Part shown: positions 1 to 10,789 of the stretch, piece after piece | Layout: each line of letters starts with the position of its first letter | Numbering within the stretch: the stretch's first letter is position 1 | Assembly (NCBI RefSeq): GCF_014851395.1 | Contig: NW_024044681.1 | Coordinates: 20,290,992-20,354,991, forward strand | From: Micropterus salmoides | Lineage: Eukaryota; Chordata; Actinopteri; Centrarchiformes; Centrarchidae | Direction: 5' to 3' | Length of the DNA: 64,000 nucleotides | Notes under the pieces: generated by a model | The model's database searches: none | What the model saw: the letters and a program-made list of their open reading frames with translations, nothing else | What the model was told of the DNA's origin: nothing | Program-made: the position numbers and the translations under genes

Positions 1-140
1 CAAAATGTGCAAATATTCAGTGTTAATTAATAATTGAGGCCAGGGAAAGTAGTACGGATTGTTTGATTGTGCTACGTCAATTAATTAATTAATTACATTA
101 ATTAATAATGCATTCATATTTTACTTCTGTAGAATTTCAG

Positions 141-519
141 AGAAGAAATGTGATCAAGGAAGCTTGTGAGGCTGTTGGATCAGTCAGTGACTCTTGCTTT
201 GACATCCGCTTCAATCCTGATGTTTGCTCTCCAGGTATTGAACACACTTACGCGCGTACACGCACACACACACACAGACACAGTCATATATATAAATAAA
301 TAACACATCAGACTAAGATTGATCTGTGTCTTTGCTGCAGGTGTTAGTGTCTCCTCCGAGTGTGCTGAGGAGGTTCAGAGGCAGAGACAGTTGTTATGGG
401 ACGCGGCTGCTTTTCTACTGTCCAATCAGATTCCAGCAGTGGTGAGTCCTCTGTGGAGCAATAATGTTCTGGTCTATCACGTGCGTGAAGTTTACGATAT
501 CTATAATTCTATTGCGGAC

Positions 520-602
<83 letters not shown>

Positions 603-3600
603 TAGCTGAGGGACTGTCTCGACCACACAGCAGTGCCGATGGATGGAGCGACCCTGACCTCAGCGCTGCACCAGCGGGGCGTGAACGTACGATACTTGGG
701 CACCCTGCTGAGGGAGTTGGACAGGGTGGACGAGAGAGGGAGACTCAGCCACATACAAGTACTTACTACAGATATTATTAACCATACCACGTGTGTAAAG
801 TCACCATAGCTGTCTGCCTCTTTCTGTTAAGTTTACTTTTACGTTGATAAGATTTCCAATACATCTCTTGAATCACATTCTTTTCTAGGTGAAGGATTGA
901 GTAACATAAATGTCCAAATGACTGGCAGTTCTACTATGCTAGGTGCTTACATTTTGTTCAAGACAGAAGAGATACTATACAATACTACATCATTTATAAA
1001 CAAAATTGATAGTGTGCAGTTCTTCTCGTTGCTACTTTTTCCACTTTTTCACAGAACTGTCTGTCTGGATGCTAAAGTCTCCCTCATCAAATAACTGAAT
1101 AAATGTTTCCTCAGAGAATTTCTATCAGTGAAGTCATCATCAGAAGTGCAAAACACATCTTCAGGACCTATCTACAGGTGAAGTGCAAGTAAAATATTAA
1201 AATAACATTTTGCTATCTTACATTACTTTAAATCAACATGTAACTTCTTTTCTCCCAGGACGTCGAACCTGCAGTTTTTTCCGCTGCTGTCAGTCACTTT
1301 TTGAACTGCCTCCTGAGCTCCTCCTCCTGTTTCCCTGACTCCTGCTCAGAAAAGCAACTCCCTCGCCGCAGGAGCCGACGTCGACGGAGCCACGGGAGTC
1401 GAGTCTCCTCGTTGACAGATGGTGTGTGGGCTAGACTGACCCCTACTGAGCTGTGGAGCAGGGTCAGGACTGAGGCTGGAGATTATTACCACTACACAAT
1501 TGACAGGTGTGTGTGGGGGTGTGTATGTTTCTGTGTATGTGTGTCTGTTTGCAATGGGATTTTACACTGTCGTCTTCTCTGTGTTCAGTGAAAGTATAGA
1601 TGAAGTGATAGAAAAGCACAACCTTCAGAGGATCTCCCTGCTGAGAGAGATTGCCATCAAGACGGGCATCCAGGTCAGACATCTAACATGCTTCTCTCTA
1701 TAATATCTGAAATGTAATGTATTCTGTCTAAAGCTGCACAGGAATTTTAGCGGAAACCATACCTTTTGTATCATTAAATCAAATCTGGAGATGCAATTTT
1801 AAAAAAGCTGCTAATGCCTACCACATAAGACATAAATAAAGACTGCTTTATTTGACCAAGGTTTCATAGGCTGGATATTTTCTTGGCTCAAACAAAGTAA
1901 GCAATAAGGACTGGAGAGAGAGAGAAAATGTTCCTCTGAACAGCAGGTTCTCTTTTGGTAGAAAGCTGGACTCAGCAATAATGGTGGTAATGATTGAACC
2001 TGCTGCAAAAACTACTTTTCACCCCTACCAGAAGCCAAAATCAGATGATAATATTCAGCTCCAGATAATCTTTTTTGGCCACAACTTGTCACGCTCATTA
2101 AGGTAAAAAATGTATGTTCATATTTGTAAGACAGACATCTTACTGCATAAATTGAGGACTGACAATATGATACAGGAGTTGCTGAAATCCAACAAGCCCT
2201 TTAAAACTGAAATAATCTCCAGCATTCATTTGGGACCGCCAAAGTGCAAAGTCATCTAATGCAGCTTTAAAAAGCATCACTTTCCATTCTTCCTTTTGTC
2301 TGTTTAGGTGCAGTTGAAGGAGTATGTGTTTGAGTATCGACACAGGCCAGTGTTTAGTGAGGAAGATGTTGTCAACATGTTCCCTGTGGTCAAACATCTT
2401 AAACCTACGGGAACGGATGCCACACGGCTTGTGCAACACGCACAGGTAGCAGTACAGCAGGGTGAGAGACACAAACACAGTATATACTGTACTTTACGTT
2501 TAGGGCAGCATGGTGACCTCACCTGGGTGCTTAAAGTGACTGACCATTAACTGGTGGGCCCATATGGAAAAGTATCTGGCCTGCCGACAGGTAAAACAGA
2601 CTGAAACTAGGATTAAACAGAACACAGAGCAGAAAAAGCCAAAATAATGCAAACACAGAACTAGGAGTAAATACAAAGACATTAACTAAGACACAGAACT
2701 AAAATGCAGCTCTAAACCTAAGATACAAAACAGAACAGGTACTAAGTGAGCTAAACAGAGCATGCAAATGAACATTGAAATAAACAAGGCCAAGCAGAGG
2801 AAACACAAGACAAGGAACAAAACCACAAAACAGAAAACATGGACCGACTGCTAAACAGAACAGGGCAGAGAACAGTGACAGCACCAACCAGGAAACAGGA
2901 CAACACTAAACATGGAACAGATCAGAAATAAGGAAGATACCAAAATACTGAAGACAAATCATGACCAGATAAACAATAATATTAGGTAGAGGCGCACACT
3001 AAGACAGCAGACAGAGAGGATCGTGACAGTGTATAGTAAAAGACTTTTTGTTGGCTGTAATTGTTGCTGCTGTCCATACTGACCAGAAAAAAGCAATGTC
3101 AATGTAAGTGATAGGGGACAAAATCCACGGTCTCATTCTGTGTAAAAATATATTCTCAAGCTCAGAAAAGTAAATATGAGCCTTCAATAGTCAGAAAATG
3201 AAAGCAAGTACTGTATCTTCAGACTGCTGGAGTCTATTTTAGCTACATCTGAACTGCATTTTTGCACAGAAAGAGGACTGTGGATGTTGTCTGCCATTAC
3301 TTATATTGAAAATCGTTTTGAGTAAGGGTGTCTTTGTCGCCAATGGGGGGAACAATTACATCAAGCAATATCACATTTAATGTGTATGTGCACATGTGAG
3401 CATTGTTTTAAGATAAACATGTGAACCTATCCTTTAACATGTTGTGTTGTGAATACCCCATCAGTGGGTCATTCAAATGGACTCTTATCATGCACATAGT
3501 GAACACAACTGCACTTGAAGGCACCATTAGATTACAAGAACTGTCAATTCTGTCACTCAGTGTATATATAGAAATATTTGAGGGTCACCACCACCTAGGC

Positions 3601-6600
3601 ATTTAACACAGAGTAGCCTTTAATCAATACCGATCCTAACATCCTACTGATTTGGACTTGCTTGTAAGTAAAATCATTTAGTGGGTTTGAGTCCCCATCT
3701 GGATTCAGTGTACTTCATGTGAAGAGCAGTATTCTTCTACATTCAAAGCTCATCAGCAGGGTTTTATGTTTGCTTTCAGGGCTTCTCAAAGACGGATATG
3801 AATTGATTAGCCAGGCCCTGACTCTGTTCAGCAGCGTATGTGGGGTCCTGCATGAGGATGTGTGCATGTGCCTGCGTCTCCTGGGACGACTCAGCTACAT
3901 CTTGGGGGAATATGCGGATGTAAATATGCATTACTATTGATTTCTACATGACCTGTTTCCAAACCTGGTTCCAGACCTGGTTCCAGACCTCTAAGTCATC
4001 ACCCACTTCTGGAGTGATGTCATACAGTCTTTGACCTGCATTATACAAACAGACAGAAATATGAACATTTGTGAGCTAAAGTAATGATTCCCTCCTTTCT
4101 CCATTTCTTACAGGCCCTCAGCCACCAGGAAAAGGCTGTTATGAGTAGTGAGAGAGTACAAGGTATAGACCATCCACAGACCATACAAGACTATGTGAGT
4201 TCCACCATAACATGTTATTCCTGTTGTTCCTTTACAAACATCTATAATTAATTCTCAATTTTTTATACCACGTGTGTCTTCACATAGATGTATTCTTCTC
4301 TCTGTGATTCAGACTTACCTGGCCCTTTATTGCTTTGCTGGAGGCCGGCTTTCGACGTCCCTACAGCTGCTGTATCGTGCTCGATACCTCACCCTGCTTG
4401 TGAGCGGAGAAGACCATCCGCACGTCGCACTCCTGGATGTAAGTGAGACATCAAGTACAAAGTGTTGCTTTCTGTCTTTCTTCTTTATTTTTCACAACAA
4501 TCTATTTCAATGTTATTTGTCTATTTTAGACAATAGAAGATTGTCTGGGATTACTTAAATTACATTTTGTAAAGGAAAAAATGCACAAAGTCTTTTGAGC
4601 AAATTTTAAACTAGATATATTTGTGTAAAGATACAAACTTAACATTTTATTGTTAATATCAAAGATTTAAATATATCCCCTTCTCAAAATGTATTCCTTT
4701 CAGTGTAGTGTACATATCAAGAAATTTTATTCTCAATCTCAGTGACTCACTCTGCTTCAAACTTTCACGTTCACTACACTTGTCTTACAAAACAAATCTA
4801 TAAATTTTTCTAATTAACCCTTCTTAAGTCTAGTTTACAAACATCTTATTAATGTTAATGACATGTATATAAAACATCAACAAGTTTCTAATAAGGAGCC
4901 TATAAGTGTCTTATAAGCAATTATAAATGAGTTAATTGTGCTTTAATAAAGTTATGTAAGTGTCTTATTAACTGTTTTATTACTGTCCTTACAAGCACCT
5001 TAAAATAAAGTGTTAACCTGTGTACAAACTATACAGTGCTAGTAAGCCAAGCCTTTTAAAGAAGCCTCTTAGATGAGAGGTGAAATGTCTTCCCGTATCT
5101 TAAAACAAATCCAGTTGGCCTTGATTTTAACCCACTTTGGGTATTAAGTGTTTTGCACAAATTTGAGGATTTAGTTAGGAGTGAGTTTAAAAAGTCAGAA
5201 CAATTCAAATAATATATCAATAATATCAATAAGAGTAACTCAAATCCTTATTTTTTTTAAATCAAGTAATTTGGATGGACTGAACACATTTTTCTTTTAG
5301 CAAAATGTTCTTTACTGTACAAACCCAAACTGAATACAGAATAGATATTAGCAGTATAGTTTTTTAAGTTTATATTTAACTTGACATCCAGATACGCCTC
5401 TTTATCCTTTCAACACCCCCTCCCAGTCTCCAGGTACAGTACACTGGTATCATTTATCCCATTTCAGAACAGAATATTATAGTTAATCAGGACCCTATCA
5501 TGTAATAAAACTTGAGGAAAGAGTTTTAACAAACAGTCCAAAAAAGTTCAGGTAGATAAGATATTGGGAGTTACAAATAGGCAACTTGAAGCCTCGCCAG
5601 ATCATAAGAAATCACTGAATGCAACCCTGAGAAAGTTACTTGGTAAGCCGGTATTTCAGCTTGTGAATATTCAGGCGAGGCTTCTCCATATAGTCACTTT
5701 TATTTGTGCTGGAAGGTATAATTACATCACACCTTTGGGTTGGAGATCATCTGGTAAAGTCCCTGTTGTGCTCCACTACATCAGAGTATGCTGGGTCTAG
5801 TGCTTCATGGACTGATGGAGTATGAGCTTTCCCTAAAGTTCCTGCAGAATGCCTTAATTTTGACCTCAAAATACCACGGTGCCACATCTCTGAAGTATGC
5901 ACACGGGTAAGACAGTTTGTCGTCATGTTCCTCTGTTTTCTTTTATTCAGAAGCAGATCACAACACATTATTACAATAATTACAAACACTCTGGGAAAAT
6001 GATAGAAACACTTCCTTCAACAATTGATACTCCTTCCTTCATTTCATTGTTAAAGTTAAGGTAAATTTCTTTACCTCTGCTCATTTCTACTTTCTCTGCA
6101 GTCATCACCTGCTCGCCACTGTGTACGAGAGTAAAGGAGAGTTTCGATCAGCTCTGCAACATGAGAAAGAGGCTTATTCAATATACAAGAGCCAGGTGTG
6201 CTTTAAAATGCTTGTTTTGCATGTTTGCCAGTGTTATGTTTATGCTACATACTTGTAATTTAAACTGAGAGGCTTCTTTGTTGCACACATGAAGGTTGGT
6301 GAGGACCATGACAGCACGAAGGAAAGCTCAGAGTACCTTAAGAGCCTTACTCAGCAGGGTGTGATCCTTCAGAAAGCCATCAACCACATTTACAGTAACA
6401 CACCTAGTGACTGTATTCCACCTCCAAAGGTTTGTACAGTTTTGTAAATACATGCAACACATGCATTTCTGGTTGGGATACTTATTTTCATTTGTGTTTC
6501 TCTCCAGTTTTCCACACCATGCCTTCCCACAATCCTTCAGCAGCTCAACCTCACATGTGGAATCATTCTCATTGCCCTCAGGTGAACATTGAAATGGCCC

Positions 6601-6818
6601 CAGCTATGGAATCAAAAATAAATGCTAATGAGGGGGTTGAAATATTAGCCTCACCTGATTATTATTCTGATAAATGGTAAATGTAAATAGTGATTTCCTC
6701 ACACAGACTGTATCTTTTATGTCTTTCTCTCTTTAGTGCTAAAGACATTGCAGATCTGAGGACTGAGTTAAAAGGAAAGGAAAAGTCTAAAGTGGAAGAG
6801 CTGGAAAAAAAGATTTAA
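141..6818 (+). CDS. cluh: Clustered mitochondria protein homolog (CLUH family), C-terminal part, 15 exons, 5' end outside window
   Basis: CLUH is a cytosolic RNA-binding protein that binds mRNAs of nuclear-encoded mitochondrial proteins and affects mitochondrial distribution. Exons: 141-234, 341-441, 606-758, 1115-1177, 1259-1506, 1589-1673, 2308-2461, 3780-3919, 4114-4194, 4313-4438, 5785-5906, 6102-6195, 6295-6429, 6508-6581, 6737-6818. All have GT-AG borders and together give 583 codons plus TAA. Recognisable CLUH blocks are FEIRFNP-like FDIRFNPDV, DCLDHTAVPMDG, RSAKHIFRTYLQ, SLLREIAIKTGIQV, VVNMFPVVKHLKP, then the TPR region (exons from 3780 on) with LALYCFAGG, LLYRARYLTLL, GEDHPHVALLD, GLVLHGLMEYELSLKFL and VYESKGEFRSALQHEKE. 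The protein ends soon after the last CLUH block, without the longer tail of human CLUH. It is clearly diverged from human CLUH, with an Arg-rich replacement (RRRSRRRRSHG) in exon 5, so it may be the divergent copy of a teleost duplicate pair. Family assignment is secure; a/b paralogue is not. Confidence 0.93.
532..605 (+). repeat. (TG)n microsatellite ending at the acceptor of a CLUH intron
   Basis: About 34 uninterrupted TG units run from 532 to 600, directly followed by the acceptor ending in AG at 604-605 and exon 606-758. The 164-base intron (442-605) has no ordinary polypyrimidine tract between the repeat and the AG. TG-rich tracts next to acceptors are known to modulate splicing in other genes. 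Confidence 0.9.
2480..2960. repeat. AC/AG-rich degenerate repeat in a CLUH intron
   Basis: This intronic stretch after exon 2308-2461 is poor in T and rich in variations of 'aacagaacac' and 'aaacagaaca', suggesting a decayed tandem or interspersed repeat. No coding potential is visible. The rest of the 1.3 kb intron (2462-3779) shows nothing I recognise. Confidence 0.4.
4439..5784. other. CLUH intron, AT-rich, with an 11-bp inverted repeat and likely repeat DNA
   Basis: No exon is missing here: exon 4313-4438 joins exon 5785-5906 in frame. The intron is AT-rich. A perfect 11-base inverted repeat (GAAGCCTCGCC at 5588-5598, its complement at 5674-5684) encloses 75 bases. The stretch around 5040-5130 resembles an interspersed fish repeat, but I cannot name the family. 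Confidence 0.5.
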
Positions 6819-7184
6819 GAACGGCAGACGACAACGATGAACTAGGGACTTAAAGGACAGTTACATTAGAAAAGCTGTGTATTCAGTCAGAGTTTTGAAA
6901 ATGACCACTGGCAATGAGCAACAATGGCAAATGAAAGGTGTTAATAAGTAAGTTAGCCTACTTTGGACAAAAACTATATCCAAGTAACAGACAGGGGCAG
7001 ATGACTCCTTTTAGAAGGAGGACTTTGTTCTACTGTTGTCTGGGGAGGATTGGACGTTGAAGAGAGCCGCAGCCATGATAAAGCTCTTGTTGAAAAGTAT
7101 GGGATGCATGAATGAACAATGCAAGCTGTAATTTCAAGGCCAATATGTATAGCCAAAATGTCCTGTTTGTCAGAAAAATGCATA

Positions 7185-7190
7185 AATAAA
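7185..7190 (+). promoter_or_regulatory. Probable poly(A) signal of the CLUH-family gene
   Basis: An AATAAA hexamer lies about 370 bases after the TAA stop at 6816-6818, with no better signal between. It is followed by AT-rich sequence. The 3' UTR would then be 6819 to about 7210. Confidence 0.55.
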
Positions 7191-7250
7191 ATTATACTAC
7201 TACTCAGTTTGTTTAGGCCTACTGCTACTGAGAATTTTTTTAAATATACT

Positions 7251-7370
7251 AGAATGGGTATTTACTTCAGTAAATGTGAGTGAGAGCTGACATAGCTTTG
7301 ACTGCAAAAAATGCTGCTGCAAAGTACTGCTCCATCAGTAATTTAAAATCCTACAGTGCTACCTACTTCA
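7251..7370 (+). repeat. Direct repeat copy A (paired with 8023-8140)
   Basis: This about 120-base block shares long near-identical runs with 8023-8140, such as 'gctgctgcaaagtactgctc' in both. The two copies point the same way, about 770 bases apart. They are either two insertions of one interspersed repeat or an old local duplication. Confidence 0.7.
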
Positions 7371-8022
7371 GTAAAAATATAAAAGCCGCAATCAGCACTG
7401 GATGGGCCCTCGCACGTGAAGCATGTCAGTGTTGTGTCCGCACTGCAGCTCTCCCGATGCGGCTCTGAATTGTCACACACTTTAGACGCTGCACAAAATA
7501 CTTAAAAGTCAAGAAAGAAAAGGCATGTGGCTATATTTTGATGCATTTTTGTGCTTATGTAGATAAATATACACGACTGGCAGGCTTACAAACATTCTGG
7601 TCTACCAAATCTTCTCTCTACACTCTAGCTCATCATGTGACACACTGATAAAATCTCTTAAACGCTGTAAAAACCCTTCACTTTGGAAGGGCACATCTCC
7701 TAAACTAAACACCAAATTCAACTTTGAAAGATCAACATCTTTTCTGCGACTGACAGCTCAAATGGAGTCTGTAGTTGCACATATGCCGGAGCCTTTAGCT
7801 CTTAAAGTTGAGTAGGTTGGAAGAAAGTTGAGTTTCTGCTCCTATTGAAACCCATTAATTTTAAAATGCTAACATTTTTAATATAAAATCAATCATTACA
7901 GATATCAGCAATAAAAGTACTAGCAAACATCTCCTGAACAGGATGTACATTTTGAAGTTGAAACAAAGCTTCTAGGACAAAAGGTGCAATAACGTGGAAT
8001 AAACAAAATAAACCTATAACTA

Positions 8023-8140
8023 GAATGGGCATTTACTAAATTAAAAAGTGAGAGCTGTTAGCTGTGACTGCTACCAATGCTGCTGCAAAGTACTGCTCCA
8101 TTAGCAATGTAAAATCCTATAGCTCTACCTACAGGTAAAT
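8023..8140 (+). repeat. Direct repeat copy B (paired with 7251-7370)
   Basis: Second copy of the block described at 7251-7370, with small indels and roughly 80-85 percent matching bases by eye. The DNA between the two copies (7371-8022) has no gene signal. Confidence 0.7.
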
Positions 8141-8874
8141 AAATCACATGCCACTAGAGCTCTCCCACTAATTAAGAGTGAAGACAACTCAAGTGTGATC
8201 ACACTAAATATAGCAACACTACCAAAAGTCTCGATGTCTTATCATCTTGCAGTCCCCTGTGTGTCCACTGGGTTTCACACTTGTGCCATTGACGCTTCTC
8301 AGAACTTCATAACTGATTTGTCTATGCCTGAGAATTACCATCTCTATGACTGTTTTAGGTGTGTAGCAGTCCATTATAATTCAATTCACATAGTCATTGA
8401 CATCCAGGTGACTCCTTGGGGAACAATAAGCTTGTCTTATATATACTTCAGTTAATTATGGGAAAATGTATGGTGTCTAAACTGCTCCCTGAACTGGAAA
8501 CGAGAGTGTTATGCTTCAAGTTTGTGAAGTTGGTCCACTGACACCAAATAAGTGACTGAATGTGAGCTTAGTGATTGCATTTTGAATATTACCCCTAAAT
8601 CATTGCCATTTCAATTTATGGAGCACAACTGTTAATCTGAAAATGTACCCATAGTATGTGTAAAATCATTATTACTTATGTATAGTTTCCTGGCAGTTGT
8701 TCCATTAGATATTTATCATCTCTTATAATGGGTCAGCTGCATGAGTGTATGTGACATGATCACTGCTGCGCATCACAATGAGAAACTTGTTTACATTAAA
8801 AGTGCATAATAAGGTACATAGTACTTGACTGTATTTCTTAAGAAAGCTTAAGAAGGTTAAATTCCAGTGCCAAG

Positions 8875-9265
8875 TCCCTGCCAGCTTTTACAGAGGAGCA
8901 ATAGAAAGCATCCCAACTGAAAACATCACAAACTGGCATGGGATGTGCACAGCCTGAGGGCTCTGCAGCAGGTGATTAAAACTGCTCAGAAGAACATTAC
9001 CCATCTCCAAGGATCAGTGATATCGGTGAAGTGAGGTGCCTGCGCAGAGCCAAAGGACAGCACTCAGGCAATCCACAGCCTGTTCACCCTGCTGCCTTCT
9101 GGGAAAAGAAATAGAAGTTTCAGCTGTTGTCGATATTGCCCCCCCCCCCTTCATCCTCAGCACCAGCACTGCTCCATTGAATATAGATTATTTCTGTACC
9201 ATTTTATGATTGCATTTGTATTACTGTATATTGTCTGCTATACAACCTGTTGTGACAAATAAATG
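8875..9265 (+). mobile_element. Degraded non-LTR retrotransposon (LINE) 3' fragment
   Basis: Translation in mixed frames gives the FYRGAIESI-like motif and downstream residues typical of the sequence just after the reverse transcriptase of L2/Rex-type fish LINEs. It has many stops and frameshifts. It ends in an AT-rich stretch with 'aaataaatg'. It is a dead 5'-truncated copy. Confidence 0.6.
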
Positions 9266-9440
9266 TAACGTTACCTTGTAGGGTACCTATTTGTCATACT
9301 GCACATGGTGGCCTATAACAAAACAAAATTTGTAGTCCCTTCATGCTATACACACACAGAACTTAACATATGGGCTAATTACGTGTATATCAAAGTATGG
9401 TAACATAAAGTAAAACAATATATAGCCTACAGTTATTTAT

Positions 9441-10292
9441 ATGCATATATATATATATACACACACACTTATGTATGTCCTCTGCACGTCCATCACTGTC
9501 TGGTTTGGATCTGTCACCAAAAAGGATAGGACCAGACTACAAAGGACAGTCAGGACTGCAGAAAAGATCATTGGTGCCAACCTGCCCTCCATTCAGGACT
9601 TGTACATTTCCAGAGTCAGGAAAAAGCCACTACAGAGCACTGTTCGCCAAAACCAACAGACTCAGGAACAATTTCTTCCCACAAGCCATCACTCTGATGA
9701 ACAGCTGACTTCTGACCCACAGTCTCAGGAACAATTACTGCACAATAACCCAATAACTCTGTCTCTAATCAGCCACCTCTTGACGGGTTACCACTTATTA
9801 TTTATTCATCATTCTCTCGTTCTCTCGTTCTCTATTTCAGAGCTGTTCATACTGTTCATATTGTCATATTGTATATTACCAAATCCACCTATACCTCAAG
9901 TACATAAGATCTGCACATAATACTTATTTATTCCAGCATGCTTTGCACTATTCTCCACTGCACTGTGTACATGTATGCACGTATGTGTATGTGCACCTGT
10001 ATATCTCATCCACCTCCGACATATACATAATAATAATATTAATAATAATAATGGTAATGATAATTTACTCCTGCATCATTTGCACAATGCTCATTGCACT
10101 ATTGTCTCAATCTGTCTATATTGTTTTTGTTTATGGTGTGTATATATGTGTTCTCTATACTGTAGCCGGTGTCTGATTTTATTATTGTATTATTGTATAA
10201 GTAAGCACATCCTTAGCAATGTACAATCCAGAGTCAAATTCCTCCTATGTATGCACATACCTGGCAAATAAAGCTGATTCTAATTCCGATTC
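9441..10292 (+). mobile_element. Second non-LTR retrotransposon (L2/Rex-like) 3' fragment
   Basis: The conserved C-terminal block of fish L2/Rex-type pol proteins is readable as TSITVWFGSVTKKDRTRLQR followed by TVRTAEKIIGANLPS, then after a frameshift as RLRNNFFPQAITLMNS. The element ends with 'gcaaataaagctgattct' and short 'attctaattccgattctg' units, the usual tail of these LINEs. It is 5'-truncated and has at least one frameshift, so it is inactive. Clade is given from memory of the motif only. Confidence 0.75.
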
Positions 10293-10539
10293 TGGTATAC
10301 ACCCCTAACATTCCCACATTGCATTTTTTGAATTTGCGTCTGGGATGAATGTAAACAGCAGCAAAAAGAAAATATTTTTGCAACTTTGAGCACAAAATTA
10401 AGCTATGTGGAAGTGTAAGTATGTGGGTAATCAACAATGTAAGGAAATGACTCCGAAATATATGAAATATCAAAGTCAAATGTCAAAATACACTGGAGGG
10501 GGGCTTTAATTATAATTTTCCAAAACGTATAAACTTGTA

Positions 10540-10789
10540 TTTATGTTGGATTTTCCCTTTAATCCCAACAGCGACACATATGCGGCGCGCCTCCGCTCAC
10601 CTCAACGTGCGCGCAGCCGATTTCCAGTCGCGACCGTTAGCTGGGGCGAATGCGGTGGTACCGAAGAGGAGAAAAAAAATCTGAACGTACCGGGTGATGT
10701 GAAAAGTCACAATACCACATCAAAACCAGGGTTTCCGATCGGATGTTTAGACCAGTCGAGTGGATATGAAAGTGAACATTTGTCAAAGG
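10540..10789 (+). promoter_or_regulatory. pafah1b1: Possible promoter and noncoding exon 1 of pafah1b1
   Basis: A GC- and CpG-richer island starts near 10560 in otherwise AT-rich DNA. It ends in a good donor (AAGG then GTAAGT at 10790). The next good acceptor is at 17239, before the exon that carries the LIS1 start codon. Vertebrate LIS1 genes have noncoding 5' exons separated from the ATG exon by a long intron, so this is the best exon 1 candidate. The reading frame open through it (10543-10929) matches nothing I know and is probably chance. A YY1-type ATGGCGG motif lies at 10899-10910; if that marks the initiation region, exon 1 would instead be just downstream. Confidence 0.45.

Noticed and set aside
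319..790. Open frames of Cys-Val or Thr-His repeats on both strands
   Set aside because: They are translations of the (TG)n/(CA)n microsatellite; the true exons use other borders.
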